From JBFLVN01 sp040758475 (lineage in GTDB: Bacteria; JAGRBM01): 30,883 nt of DNA. The stretch spans positions 1 to 30,883 of the forward strand of contig JBFLVN010000007.1 in assembly GCA_040758475.1 (NCBI GenBank). Reading direction: 5' to 3'. Every line of letters begins with the position of its first letter. The first letter of the stretch is position 1. Below the pieces are notes generated by a model, which saw only the letters and a program-made list of their open reading frames with translations, was not told where the DNA came from and searched no databases. Position numbers and translations under genes: made by a program. This document shows, piece by piece, positions 14,501 to 23,280 of this stretch.

Positions 14501-15319
14501 TTCGTTCGAATAACGGACGTAGAGGTCCGCCAGGGTATGCATCGTGGTCGGAATGAGGGCGCTTTCCTGCGTGGGTCCTTTTGCACCCCCCTTTTTATTC
14601 GCATCGCCCTTTTTATACCGGGCCAGGAAGGCTTTCCGGGCCTCGATCCGTTTCTGGAGGGATTCGAGGTTCTCTCCGATCCCTTCGCCCCCTAGATCCT
14701 TGAGGGCCTGCTGGGTTTGATCTTTCTCGCGCTGGGCCTCGCCCCGGCGGGAAGCCGCTTCTTCTTCCTGCCTCGCCTGTTCCTTGCGCTCCCGGAGGCG
14801 GGCCTCGGCTTCCTGCCGCTGGCGCTGCTCGATCTCGGCCTGAAGGCGCGCCACCTCTTCCGCTTCCTGCCGGGCCCGCTCTTCTTCCTGCCGGCGCACC
14901 GCGGCGACCGCCGATTCTTCCTCTCCTTCACCCTCAGCAATGGCCCCGCCAGCCGCGGCAGGCGCTTCCTCAGAAGCCGCTTGCGCGGCTTTGGCCTCGG
15001 CGCCTTCCAGGACCTCGACCTGCTCGACGCCCGCCGACTCGTAGACCGAAGCCTGTGCTTCGGACGAAGCCTCCGGTTGGACCAGGCGGCCGCCAGGGAC
15101 GGATTCCGCGCTTCCCGGCGTGGAAGCGCCCGGCTGCTGGGTTGTTTCCTGGACCCGGCGGTTCCGAGCGACGAGGCGGGGCGCGGGTTTCTCCGCGCAG
15201 GAAACAAAAGCGAAAACGGCCGCCAGAGAGGCCAAAAGAGCCCGCCGGCCGCCAAGCCAGTCCGATGCCGCGCCAGGAAGGAGCATGATTCTATTCAGCC
15301 GCCTGACGGTCGAGCGCAC
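11510..15319 (-). CDS. Giant TPR protein, GltD/AgmU-like
   Basis: The 1269-residue exported protein has a hydrophobic signal segment (ALLASLAAVFAFVSC) that may be a lipoprotein signal with an atypical lipobox. A Ser/Pro/Glu-rich part follows, then a charged coiled coil (about 140-235, many E, R, Q), and some 900 residues of TPR-type helical repeats. Examples are VLVQLSFAYQEMGETDKSEE and TIYYNQSLFQLGWASFRLNKHQEAVEW. It ends in an Ala/Pro/Lys-rich tail of about 100 residues. GltD (AgmU) of Myxococcus is a similar very large periplasmic TPR scaffold. The GTG at 15319 has GGAG 6 bases upstream and overlaps the previous gene by 29 bp. The ATG at 15286, 4 bp after the previous stop, gives a more normal signal peptide but has no ribosome site. 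Confidence 0.85.
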   Translation of the reverse strand: MRSTVRRLNRIMLLPGAASDWLGGRRALLASLAAVFAFVSCAEKPAPRLVARNRRVQETTQQPGASTPGSAESVPGGRLVQPEASSEAQASVYESAGVEQVEVLEGAEAKAAQAASEEAPAAAGGAIAEGEGEEESAVAAVRRQEEERARQEAEEVARLQAEIEQRQRQEAEARLRERKEQARQEEEAASRRGEAQREKDQTQQALKDLGGEGIGENLESLQKRIEARKAFLARYKKGDANKKGGAKGPTQESALIPTTMHTLADLYVRYSNERFLRQMTAFDTNEDLCKQKKPGCDPKTPLPLKDFGEAIGLYEALLKEYPNRKDNDKVLVQLSFAYQEMGETDKSEEVLITFLNDHPKDPRSQAAWFRLGLSYAERTIGMDIFEAMPWLGKAVDAFKNAIKFNSDTIYYNQSLFQLGWASFRLNKHQEAVEWNDKLVRKIIDDAKKKGEYKSFEQLYDQSAGLIRESIRFMAIAWSEMGDGKSGPLNLEEFWRKAPKGPHEQFTYIAMGEFYEKEERYPEAVDVYQRMIKKYPTYPAVPRVLELVVTVYEKDKRWELVNQARKEIVERLAPSGEWWRANKPEARQQSVDVRSRALFLLAQYHHSKAQQKDTKDPEVQYASAAQYYELFAKDYPKYENTPEAIYFLAEVETALKRFPEAAIHFEQVAWELPNEKRKETSAYKAVVNWQGALERDLEAFETKVKAAGKPYERAEGLKTSQHTTRLLAAIERFVQAYPSRIEVVDLLNNQGEILYTTKQYDKARAIFRVLVARFPKDPRSLQAQRNIATTFLDAGDQVAAETEYRAALAMVPAADLKQREELRTLIAGALYKQAEQKRKEGDLVGAGDLFIKVPKDPELKDVEIAGVAFYDGAIAYKDANRWDLAIPAFEDMARQFPKLKFAPQGLSIIGTHYRDEKKLPDAARTFLAASALYEQQNDQEKAEELYYVSGKMYEELQDWEKVLETFRNYTRKFGAKPKRIIEAKFIEGYAAYTRKQYDQARRIWAELFPLQVKYSKQDPTLPANFAARAKFLLADLSYDTYAAAAITLPLKKSLKKKQELLTDMIKLYTEAATYRVEEYTTASTFRIAQALINFRDSIINSERPKEVLKDPLLLEEYGYALEEQAFPFEEKAIGTFEQNVLYSRKNQVYTEWIDKTYAELARLVPGRYARGEMGEGLSCASLSFQKGQRKPKAPPPPPPAAPAPAQASAASPAAEGAAPPAQPQTGSPPQAPAAGESKPPVKEGTPAKPKDQPKKGAASKPAPKAKGGKR

Positions 15320-17399
15320 CGATCACTCCAAACTCCGCTTCCGCCACGAAACGTTCGAGCCGCCGGTCGCTCTCCCGGGAGATTTCCGTAACCGCATCGA
15401 TCACCTTGTCGGAGAGCCCCAGGTAATAGGTCTCCACCGAGGCCAGGAGTTCGTTGACGCGCCCCGAAAGCGCTTGCGACCGCTGGCGCATGTCCGTGTA
15501 ATGGGTCCGGAATTCGATCGCGTCCTGGCGGATCAATCTCACCTTGGCTTGGGCACGCTCCAGGAGGGTTTTCAGCTTGGCGAGTTCCCGGTTGTAGAGG
15601 GCCGTTTGATCCGTCCCGCGGCCAAGTCCGCCCCGCTGGACGCCGCCGCCGGTCACGTTCGCGGAACCCACGATCTCCCAGGCCATCTGGCCACGGAGCA
15701 GTTCGATGAGCTTCTTCAAGCGATCGACCCGCTGGCGGGTCTGGTCGGCCAGTTCCTGCTCCTCAGGGGTGAGTTGCCCGGCTTTGGAGAGGCGGTCCTT
15801 GAGCGTGCGGCTGATCTTATCCAGCTCGGTCAGCCGGCGCTGATAGTCCTTGAGCTTTTCGGTCTCCTTGCGGCTCGCCAGTTGCCAGATATCGATAGTC
15901 TGGTTGCGAAGGTTGATGCGGTCGTCCAGGAGCTGCCACTCCTGCCCCGCGCGCGCGACTTCCCCGCCAAGCCCCTTATCGAGCTTGCCTTCGAAATTGC
16001 CGAGGAATTCGAGCTTTTGGTCGATGAGCGCCGTCCGGTATTGAAGTTCCTGGGTCGAATTGCGAAGGCGCCGCAGGTGGCCCGCGACTTCCGAGTGGCG
16101 CGCAAACCACTCCCGCACGTCGGTGTTGGTAACGAGGCGACCGAAAATGCCCTCGTCCTCTTCCCCGAGCTTTGCCAGCGGATCGGATTCGCGGTTGGAA
16201 GCGTCGGGGTCGAAGTAGAGCCGGAGGGCATCGAAACGCTGCCGGAGGAATCCCTCGTCCACCACCTTGTGGAACAGGGCCCGCTCCTCGTTGTAGCGGT
16301 CGATGGCAGCCTGATAGGCCTGAATGGCCTTGTCGTAGAGCTTGAGGTTCACGTAGCAAGAACCAATCACCAGGTACGCCTCGTGAGCGAACTTGCTTGC
16401 CGGAGCGACCTTGATCAGCTTGCTTAGCGTCACGATCGCCTGGACGAGTTCCCGCTGGTAGATCTGGGCCCACGCCCGGGCGTAGAGGGCTTCCGGATAA
16501 TAGGCATCCTTCTCCGGAACCTGGGAGAAAGCCTGCCCGGCTTCCGCGTACTTCTTACTTTGCACGAAGAGATAACCCAACGCGAGGTTGGATTTGGCGA
16601 TGAGGCCTTCGAGGGCGGTGCGTTCCTCGGGGTAAAGAGCCGCCTCCACGATCCGTGACTCGCGGGTTCCGTCCAGCTTGACGACGGGAACACGCCGGGG
16701 ATTGACGGCCTTCTGCCCCAAGGCGATGGCTTGTTCAAAGGCCTTCTGGGCGAGGGCGCTCTTGCTTTCCTGCGTGTAGGCCAGCCCCAGGGAATAACGG
16801 GCGAAAGGGGCCTCCTTGCTCTGCTCGGGGACCGCTTCGAGCACAGGGATCGCCCGGGCCGGAGAAGAGAGCTTGATGTAGGCCTGCCCCGCCAGGTACC
16901 GGGCCGTCGCCAGTTCCGCCGGCCGGTCGTACTTCTGAACGAGGTCGAGGCTCGAAACGGTGCGGCCGTAGTCGCCGGTCTCGTAGAAAAGCCGTTGAAG
17001 CGCGAAAAGCCCCAGAGATTCGAACAATCCTCCCTGGCTGTCACCGATGACCTGCTCGTAGAGTTCCAGGGATTTCTGCGGGAGCCCCAGTTCTTCGTAA
17101 AGGTGCGCCATCGTCAGGCGCACGTTGGGTTCGATCGGCAGCCCTTTGGACTTCACAAGAATCCCCGGCATGGAGGGACGGGCCCACACGGGTTCGTCCA
17201 TCTCAGCCTCGTAAGCCGCGTAAGCGAACATGAGTCCGGTCTTGGATGGGTTTTGATAATAAGGATGGTTCCGCCCGGCCAGCGAGGAGAGGTTGGAAAC
17301 ATCCCACAGCAGGAGGGCGCACGCCCCCAGGGCGAGGCTCGTCCCGAGCCGGCCCGGCCGGCGGCCCCTCAAGCCCTTTGGGAACGGCTGGCCTTTCAT
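15291..17399 (-). CDS. TPR protein of the Glt-like cluster, possible GltC counterpart
   Basis: The 702-residue product has a basic N-terminus and one hydrophobic signal or anchor segment (TSLALGACALLLWDV). TPR-like repeats cover roughly residues 60-400, for example LYEELGLPQKSLELYEQVIG and SCYVNLKLYDKAIQAYQAAI. A long charged helical, probably coiled-coil C-terminal half runs from about 430 to 700. A periplasmic scaffold role is likely. Its size and TPR content fit GltC, which is inference. I prefer the ATG at 17399: GGAG lies 5 bases upstream and the signal segment then sits properly near the N-terminus. The alternative is a GTG at 17462 that overlaps the upstream stop as GTGA. Confidence 0.8.
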   Translation of the reverse strand: MKGQPFPKGLRGRRPGRLGTSLALGACALLLWDVSNLSSLAGRNHPYYQNPSKTGLMFAYAAYEAEMDEPVWARPSMPGILVKSKGLPIEPNVRLTMAHLYEELGLPQKSLELYEQVIGDSQGGLFESLGLFALQRLFYETGDYGRTVSSLDLVQKYDRPAELATARYLAGQAYIKLSSPARAIPVLEAVPEQSKEAPFARYSLGLAYTQESKSALAQKAFEQAIALGQKAVNPRRVPVVKLDGTRESRIVEAALYPEERTALEGLIAKSNLALGYLFVQSKKYAEAGQAFSQVPEKDAYYPEALYARAWAQIYQRELVQAIVTLSKLIKVAPASKFAHEAYLVIGSCYVNLKLYDKAIQAYQAAIDRYNEERALFHKVVDEGFLRQRFDALRLYFDPDASNRESDPLAKLGEEDEGIFGRLVTNTDVREWFARHSEVAGHLRRLRNSTQELQYRTALIDQKLEFLGNFEGKLDKGLGGEVARAGQEWQLLDDRINLRNQTIDIWQLASRKETEKLKDYQRRLTELDKISRTLKDRLSKAGQLTPEEQELADQTRQRVDRLKKLIELLRGQMAWEIVGSANVTGGGVQRGGLGRGTDQTALYNRELAKLKTLLERAQAKVRLIRQDAIEFRTHYTDMRQRSQALSGRVNELLASVETYYLGLSDKVIDAVTEISRESDRRLERFVAEAEFGVIGALDRQAAE

Positions 17400-17458
17400 C
17401 CCATCTCCAAGCGGCGTAGCGGCGCCGGGACGAACACGCGGGGCCTTTTCTCCGATTG

Positions 17459-18025
17459 TCACTCGTAAATCTGGTACGAGAAATCGGGCAGCTTCTTCTC
17501 CGCGGAAAATCCCACGCGCAATTCAATGAACGTCAGGCTTTTTTCCTTGCCTTTGAATTTTATCTTGATCGCCTGATTGATCTTGTTCTGGATCAGGTCC
17601 ACTCCGGTGAACTGGGCGATGATCGTGTGGTCGCCCGGAGGGATGGCCCCTTCGAAAAGAGCCTGGGCGCCGCCGTTCTGAAGGGCGAGGTTCTCTTCGG
17701 GACGGTAGACGTGGGTGCCCACCATCTTGTCGTTGAGAAGCACCTTAAGGGCCTGAAGCTGGAACTTCTTTCCGGCATTCGAAGTGAGAAAAACCTTGAC
17801 GGCCGCCGTGTTGGGAACGAGAAGGTCCTGTTCGAGGGAATCGAGGTCGGAATTAAGCTGCACGAGCTTGCCTCGCAAGTCCTCGATCTCCTCTTCGACA
17901 CTTTTGAGAGAACTTTGAGAACGGGAGTAGCCGGGCGCCAGGAAAAGCGCCGCAGCAAGCAGGGGAATCATCCACCGCCAGCCCACGCGTTGCGCTCCCA
18001 GCACACACCGGCCCATGGCTGCCAT
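17459..18025 (-). CDS. Exported protein with N-terminal coiled coil, first gene of the Glt-like operon
   Basis: The 188-residue product has a signal peptide (WMIPLLAAALFLAPGYSRSQS), then a heptad-rich coiled coil (about 38-68, SVEEEIEDLRGKLVQLNSDL), then a beta-rich globular domain of about 115 residues (KVFLTSNAGKKFQLQALKVL ... GDHTIIAQFTGVD ... SLTFIELRVGF). I recall similar proteins beside AgmX/TPR genes in Geobacter-like genomes, where some were mislabelled as dihydrolipoamide acetyltransferases. No lipoyl or acetyltransferase motif is present here. The ATG at 18025 has GAGGA 8 bases upstream. The gene starts about 40 bp after a near-consensus promoter and is followed by the GltC-like gene. 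Function unknown, presumably a periplasmic structural part. Confidence 0.78.
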   Translation of the reverse strand: MAAMGRCVLGAQRVGWRWMIPLLAAALFLAPGYSRSQSSLKSVEEEIEDLRGKLVQLNSDLDSLEQDLLVPNTAAVKVFLTSNAGKKFQLQALKVLLNDKMVGTHVYRPEENLALQNGGAQALFEGAIPPGDHTIIAQFTGVDLIQNKINQAIKIKFKGKEKSLTFIELRVGFSAEKKLPDFSYQIYE

Positions 18026-18065
18026 TAAGCGTTTCCTCAATGTTTTCAGCAACCTATGAGGCGGG

Positions 18066-18094
18066 ACTATATCGGTGGGGCGCCCCCCTGTCAA
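18066..18094 (-). promoter_or_regulatory. Near-consensus promoter of the Glt-like operon
   Basis: On the minus strand TTGACA (18089-18094, perfect -35), a 17-bp spacer of mostly G and C, and TATAGT (18066-18071) form the strongest sigma-70-type promoter in the window. The predicted start is about 35 nt upstream of the ATG at 18025. It lies between the response regulator stop and the first Glt-like gene. Confidence 0.8.
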
Positions 18095-18142
18095 ACACGC
18101 AAGGGGGCGATCTTACCGGACTTTTTTCTTCTCCGGCCCCGG

Positions 18143-18841
<699 letters not shown>

Positions 18842-18886
18842 CGGCGCTTCCTGGTTATCACACCCCCGCTCCTGCGGCAAGACAAG

Positions 18887-21703
18887 TTAAACGGGCAAAA
18901 CGACGTAGAAACTGCTCCCGTTGCCGGTTTCACTGCTGGCCCATATCTGGCCGTGATGGGCGAGGACGTATTCCCGGGAGATCGCGAGCCCCAGGCCCGT
19001 CCCCCCTTCGGTGGCGTCACGAGAGGAAACTTCCTGGAAGAAACGCTCAAAAACACGCTCGAGATTCTCCGCGCCGATGCCGCGCCCCGTGTCCCGCACC
19101 TCGACGAACGCGTAATCGGCTTCCGGATCGAGCCCTTTGCGCCCGTAACGCTCGCCGATCTCCCTTCCGGCCGTCTTGCCAAGCGTAATGTCGATATTTC
19201 CTTCCGGAGGCGTGAACTTGACGGCGTTTCCGAGGAGGTTGTCGAAGACCTGCATCATCTTCGGCCGGTCGATCGTCACTTTGACGTCAAGGCCGTTCCA
19301 GTGGCTGCGGACGCTCACCCCCTTGGCCTTGGCCGCGCCGCTGGCGGCCATCACGGATTCTTCGAGCAGTTCCCGCAACGAAGCCGGGCGGAAACTGTAC
19401 TGCATCTTCCCGCCGGCGATCTTCGAGAGGTCGAGAATGTTGTTGACGAGGCGCGTGAGCCGGTCGGTCGAAACGTCGATGACCTGGAGGTATTCCCGCT
19501 CCCGGTCGACGGCGAGACGGCCGGCCTTTTCAAGGAGGATTTCCGTGAAACTCTTGATCGAAGTAAGCGGCGTGCGGAGCGAATGGGAAACGGTGGAAAG
19601 GATTTCCGTCTTGATCCGGTCGACCTTCATCAGTTCACTGATGTCTTGCAAGACGATCGCCGAGCCCTGGAAGTTCTCCCCCTCCCGGACGATGGGAGCG
19701 ATGCTGCCACGTACGTCCGTGCCGCCGATCTGGGCGATCACTTGTTCGATCCCGCCCGCTTGCTCGCCGCTTTCCCGTTCGGCCTTCATTTGCCGGAGGG
19801 CCTGTTCGAGCGGAAGGATGCCCAAGGTGGAAGCGGGTTCCCCGAGCAAATCCCTGGCCGCGCGCCCGAGCATCGCCTCCGCCCGGGGATTCACGAAAAC
19901 GATCCGGTCCGAAGCGTCACAGACGATCACGCCTTCGCCGATGGAAAGCAGGATCGTCTCGATCTTCCTTCTTTCCATCGAAAGCTCCACGTTTTTCTCT
20001 TCGATCGCCCCCTTGTGCTGGAGTTCGAGAGTGGCCCGCTCGAGGGCCAGGCGCTGGCGGCTCACGAACCCCTGGAGAAGAATCGCCGCGAAAATCGTGA
20101 TCGCCAGGGTCACGAACACGATGACGAGGGTCTCTCCCCGGAGTTTCCGGAATGCGCCCAGGATCGTCTGCGTCGAGAGGGCCCGGCCGACAACCCAATC
20201 CCTTCCCGAAAGAGTTTCCAAAACGACGTAGTTCGCCCCCCCGGGAAGAGCGAAACGGTGCCAATGGTCCTTCGTAATTCCGGAAGGAAAGGCGTCGGAA
20301 AACCAGGTCAGGTCGAATCCCGGATATTCCGGCGAGCCGTGGGCCAGAACGAGCCCTTGGGAGGTCGCCAGGAAATCCCAGCCCGTCGTGGCGCCGTACC
20401 CCGCGAAGAAACGCTGGAGGGCCTGGGTCGGCAGGACGGCCTCGATGTAACCGCTCTCCCGTCCCAAAGCGTCGCGGACGGCGGCCGCGAAGAGAAGTTC
20501 GGGCTGCTCCTGGGGCCGGTCGCCTCGAATGCGCAAGAGGCCATCGACTTCGTAGAAGAGCGAACCGTGGCTGATGAAATTGCGCGCGAGCAAGAGCGTT
20601 CCCGTGCGCGAGGCCCACAGGCGGGAACGCCCTTCCGCGTCCAGAATGCCGATCGGGGCGAAAGCCGCCTCCTCGCCGCTGTAATACCGGAGCACCTGTC
20701 CGCCCGCCGTATAGAACCCCACGGAGCGGAAATCGCGGAGCAGGTAGCGATGGGGGAGGCGCGACTCGGCCGACTCCGGCTGGTGAGCCAGGGCGGCGTA
20801 AAGCTCGGGCGAGGCCAGGGCGCGCACCTGTTGGTCGAGCCGCTCCAGGTAATCGGCGATGTCGTTGCCGATCTTGCGCGCTTCCCCGCGGTAGCGGCCC
20901 AGGGACTCTTCGAGAATCCGGAGGCGCAGCAGGTAGTTGAAGCTAAGGGCCATCACGGTCGTTGAAAGGAGGACGAACCCGATCAGGAGCAGCCGGAAAC
21001 CCCGGGCCCGGACGATCGCCCGGTCGAAGTCGGCGAGCCCGACGATCATGACGACCAGAGCGCCCGCGCGGGAAAAATTCGCGACCGCGCTCAGAAAGGT
21101 CCTTGCGCCGGCGAAGAAATCGGCCGCAAACAAGGCGCCCGATACTTCCCGCAGGGCAAGCAGAATACAGATCCAGGCGATGGCCCGCGGCCGTTCCGGC
21201 TGCCGCCGGGATAGCCGCAGCCAGAAAGGAAAAAAGAGGAAGAGGCGGATCGCGCCGAAAAGGATTTCTGCTTCCGTCCTGAAATGAAATGTCGAGCGCA
21301 GGAGAGCGCTCCGCTGCCATCCCCCGATGCCCGCACCGAGGCCCGCGATCAACACGAGCACGCCGCTGACCGTGGCGAAACGCCTGGCCCCTTTCACATC
21401 GAAACGCGAGAAAAAGAAGGCCGCCAGGAACCAGCCGGAGAGGGCTTCTGTGAACTGGGCCAGGTACCGGGCGAAACGCGGGGCGCTTGGGAATTGGGTC
21501 AGCAGAACATAAATGCTCTCGTAGACGCCGATTCCCAGGGAAAGGACCGAAAGGCCGAGCCCCACAGCCAAAAGAGCGAAATCCCGGGACCGGAACCGCT
21601 CCCGGATACTGCCAAGGAACGGTGCCGCGACAAGAACCGCCAGCAACGTAAGGATGTCGAGGAGGTTGCGGAACTCGACACTCTGGAAGAATTGTTCGGT
21701 CAT
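18887..21703 (-). CDS. Membrane-bound hybrid-sensor histidine kinase with PAS domain
   Basis: The 938-residue sensor kinase has seven or so N-terminal TM helices (about 10-260, a MASE-like bundle). An extracytoplasmic sensor domain of about 250 residues follows, then another TM helix (about 525-545), a short coiled coil, and a PAS domain (about 580-690, ILLSIGEGVIVCDASDRIVFVNPRAEAM). The HisKA dimerisation domain has phospho-acceptor H707 in STVSHSLRTPLTSI. The HATPase domain has the N box DNLLGNAVKF, the G1 box DTGRGIG and the G2 box GGTGLGLAIS. It phosphorylates the response regulator encoded 45 bp downstream. There is no receiver domain, so it is not hybrid in the phosphorelay sense; 'hybrid' here refers only to two sensor parts. 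The signal is unknown. The gene lies 48 bp after the M17-like gene on the same strand. Confidence 0.92.
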   Translation of the reverse strand: MTEQFFQSVEFRNLLDILTLLAVLVAAPFLGSIRERFRSRDFALLAVGLGLSVLSLGIGVYESIYVLLTQFPSAPRFARYLAQFTEALSGWFLAAFFFSRFDVKGARRFATVSGVLVLIAGLGAGIGGWQRSALLRSTFHFRTEAEILFGAIRLFLFFPFWLRLSRRQPERPRAIAWICILLALREVSGALFAADFFAGARTFLSAVANFSRAGALVVMIVGLADFDRAIVRARGFRLLLIGFVLLSTTVMALSFNYLLRLRILEESLGRYRGEARKIGNDIADYLERLDQQVRALASPELYAALAHQPESAESRLPHRYLLRDFRSVGFYTAGGQVLRYYSGEEAAFAPIGILDAEGRSRLWASRTGTLLLARNFISHGSLFYEVDGLLRIRGDRPQEQPELLFAAAVRDALGRESGYIEAVLPTQALQRFFAGYGATTGWDFLATSQGLVLAHGSPEYPGFDLTWFSDAFPSGITKDHWHRFALPGGANYVVLETLSGRDWVVGRALSTQTILGAFRKLRGETLVIVFVTLAITIFAAILLQGFVSRQRLALERATLELQHKGAIEEKNVELSMERRKIETILLSIGEGVIVCDASDRIVFVNPRAEAMLGRAARDLLGEPASTLGILPLEQALRQMKAERESGEQAGGIEQVIAQIGGTDVRGSIAPIVREGENFQGSAIVLQDISELMKVDRIKTEILSTVSHSLRTPLTSIKSFTEILLEKAGRLAVDREREYLQVIDVSTDRLTRLVNNILDLSKIAGGKMQYSFRPASLRELLEESVMAASGAAKAKGVSVRSHWNGLDVKVTIDRPKMMQVFDNLLGNAVKFTPPEGNIDITLGKTAGREIGERYGRKGLDPEADYAFVEVRDTGRGIGAENLERVFERFFQEVSSRDATEGGTGLGLAISREYVLAHHGQIWASSETGNGSSFYVVLPV

Positions 21704-21751
21704 GGGCGGGGAGCCCCAATGCGGATCGGGGCGCTGCAAAGGCCCGCTCCG

Positions 21752-22231
21752 CTAAAAGAGGTTCATCTCCAGGACGAAGAGTGTAACATCCTCGGGGGCC
21801 ATCTTCGATGGGTTCTCAGCAGCCAGTTCTTCAAGGGCCTTGGCGAGCATTCCAGACTCTGGAAACGGACGGTCGCCGCCCGCAAGGAGGTCGGCGGCCA
21901 GATTGATCCGCCGGGCCCCTGCCCGGCGACAGGCCAGAAGGGTCTCCGACAAGCGCCGGGCCAGGTCCGCGGGCGGACGCCCTCCCAGGCGGCCCATTCC
22001 TTCGATCCATACCGCCGGGGCCGTGATTTTAGAAACATTCAAGAGGAGAAAACGCTCACCGTCCCTGCCCGCGCATTTCCCTTCCCGAAGAAGCCGTGAA
22101 AGGCGGCCTTCGAGGCGCCAATCAAGGAGCCCTGCCCCGCCAGCCAGGGGGCCCCGCCCTTCGGGCAGAGGGACAAGGGTCAAATCGGCCGGCGATTCGT
22201 CGATCGGAGCGTGAAGAGCGCGAATTTTCAT
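21752..22231 (-). CDS. Stand-alone M17 leucyl aminopeptidase N-terminal-domain-like protein
   Basis: The 159-residue product resembles only the N-terminal macro-like domain of M17 leucyl aminopeptidases: PLAGGAGLLDWRLEGRLSRLLREGKCAG, then a strand FLLLNVSKITAPAVWIEGMG and a helix LARRLSETLLACRRAGARRI. The catalytic C-terminal zinc-peptidase domain (NTDAEGR motif) is absent from this protein and from the surrounding sequence. It therefore cannot be a peptidase; a ligand-binding or regulatory role is possible. Its ATG overlaps the nusB stop (TAATG), so expression is coupled to nusB. The histidine kinase gene follows 48 bp downstream. The match is by eye and moderate. Confidence 0.65.
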   Translation of the reverse strand: MKIRALHAPIDESPADLTLVPLPEGRGPLAGGAGLLDWRLEGRLSRLLREGKCAGRDGERFLLLNVSKITAPAVWIEGMGRLGGRPPADLARRLSETLLACRRAGARRINLAADLLAGGDRPFPESGMLAKALEELAAENPSKMAPEDVTLFVLEMNLF

Positions 22232-22659
22232 TAGACCGGCCTTTCTTGCCCTTTGTCGCGGGCGAGCCGGTCAAGGATACCATTGATGAACGCGGGTGAA
22301 TCCTTGTCACCAAAACGCTTCGCCAGTTCCACGCCTTCGCTGATGGCGGCCGGAACGGGAACTTCTCCACCAAAAAGTATTTCGTAGGCCGAAAGGCGCA
22401 GGATGTTCCGGTCCACGGCGGCCATCCGGTGGAGTTCCCACTGATGGCTCGCCGCCGCCAATAAGGCGTCGATTTCGGTGCGGTGCCGCCGGACGCCTTC
22501 AATGAGAGACATGGCGTACTCGCTAACGGCCTGAGAAAGGCTCTCTCCCTCGTGAACGGAGGCGAGGATTTCGTTGGCCGGGGGCCCTTCCCAGCCGGCC
22601 AGATCGAGCTGGTAGAGCGCTTGCAAGGCGGCCTCCCTGGCTCGACGACGCTTGCCCAT
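22231..22659 (-). CDS. nusB: Transcription antitermination factor NusB
   Basis: NusB joins NusE (S10) on boxA RNA in antitermination of rRNA transcription. The 142-residue product has the full family outline: KRRRAREAALQALYQLDLAGW at the N-terminus, RNILRLSAYEILF in the middle, and PAAISEGVELAKRFGDKDSPAFINGILDRLA near the end. Length is normal. It lies 38 bp downstream of ribH, the common ribH-nusB arrangement, and its stop overlaps the next start. Confidence 0.95.
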   Translation of the reverse strand: MGKRRRAREAALQALYQLDLAGWEGPPANEILASVHEGESLSQAVSEYAMSLIEGVRRHRTEIDALLAAASHQWELHRMAAVDRNILRLSAYEILFGGEVPVPAAISEGVELAKRFGDKDSPAFINGILDRLARDKGQERPV

Positions 22660-22697
22660 GGCCCGTGCTGCCGCCCCTCATGCGGGGCGAGAGCCCT

Positions 22698-23183
22698 TTA
22701 CTTCGATTTTCCGGAAAGACCGGCGGCCCGGTACAGGCTCGCCATTTCGAGGGCCGCGAGGGCGGCATCGGCACCCTTGTTGCCCATCTTGGAACCGGCG
22801 CGCTCGATGGCTTGTTCGATCGAATCGGCTGTCACGATTCCAGCCCCGATGGGAATCCCGCTTTCAAGGGCGGCGCTGGAAATCCCCTTGAAGGCCTCGT
22901 TGCAGACGTGATCGTAGTGGCTCGTCCCGCCGCGAATGACGCAACCCAGGCAAACGAGGGCGTCGTATTTCTTCCCTGACGCCAAACGGGAAAGCAGCAT
23001 GGGAATCTCGAAAGCTCCCGGAACTCTGTAAACGTCCACCTTCCCCTCGTCGGCCCCGTGGCGGCGAAGGCAATCGAGGGCACCTTCGAGCAAGCGCTCG
23101 GTTATAAAGCCGTTGAACCGGGCGACAACGATTCCGAAAGATAGCCCCGAAGCGTTCAACATGCCCTCGAAATTCTTGCCCAC
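22698..23183 (-). CDS. ribH: 6,7-dimethyl-8-ribityllumazine synthase
   Basis: RibH condenses the ribitylamino-uracil and a dihydroxybutanone phosphate into lumazine, the penultimate step of riboflavin synthesis. The 161-residue product has the family signatures GIVVARFNGFITERLLEGA, VYRVPGAFEIPM, ALVCLGCVIRGGTSHYDHVC with the catalytic His, and GIPIGAGIVTADSIEQAIERAG with NKGADAA. The start is a GTG at 23183 with GGAGAGG 5 bases upstream. No FMN riboswitch is recognisable in the leader. It heads the run ribH-nusB-M17-like-kinase-regulator. A weak TTGACT/AAAGAT promoter lies in the 187-bp gap upstream. Confidence 0.95.
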   Translation of the reverse strand: MGKNFEGMLNASGLSFGIVVARFNGFITERLLEGALDCLRRHGADEGKVDVYRVPGAFEIPMLLSRLASGKKYDALVCLGCVIRGGTSHYDHVCNEAFKGISSAALESGIPIGAGIVTADSIEQAIERAGSKMGNKGADAALAALEMASLYRAAGLSGKSK

Positions 23184-23280
23184 AAAAGCCTCTCCACCCT
23201 CTACCGGCCGGCGGCCGGAAGACCGCTAAGTCAGCGATCTGACTGGCATCTTTGCGGAGTGGCCGACTCCAAGTCAAGAC

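Noticed and set aside
11651..14695. A 1014-codon open frame on the plus strand opposite the giant TPR gene
   Set aside because: It is antisense to a clear TPR protein, has low-complexity composition with no recognisable domain, and arises from the GC-rich third positions of the real gene. The same holds for other long antisense frames at 709-2250, 2343-4337, 6148-7899 and 18056-20965.
17459..18025. Dihydrolipoamide acetyltransferase
   Set aside because: A label I recall for similar proteins; this one is an exported 188-residue coiled-coil protein without lipoyl or catalytic motifs.
18096..18142. Terminator between the response regulator and the Glt-like operon
   Set aside because: Only a 5-bp stem (CCGGA/TCCGG) around an A-rich loop can form and there is no T-run after it on the minus strand.
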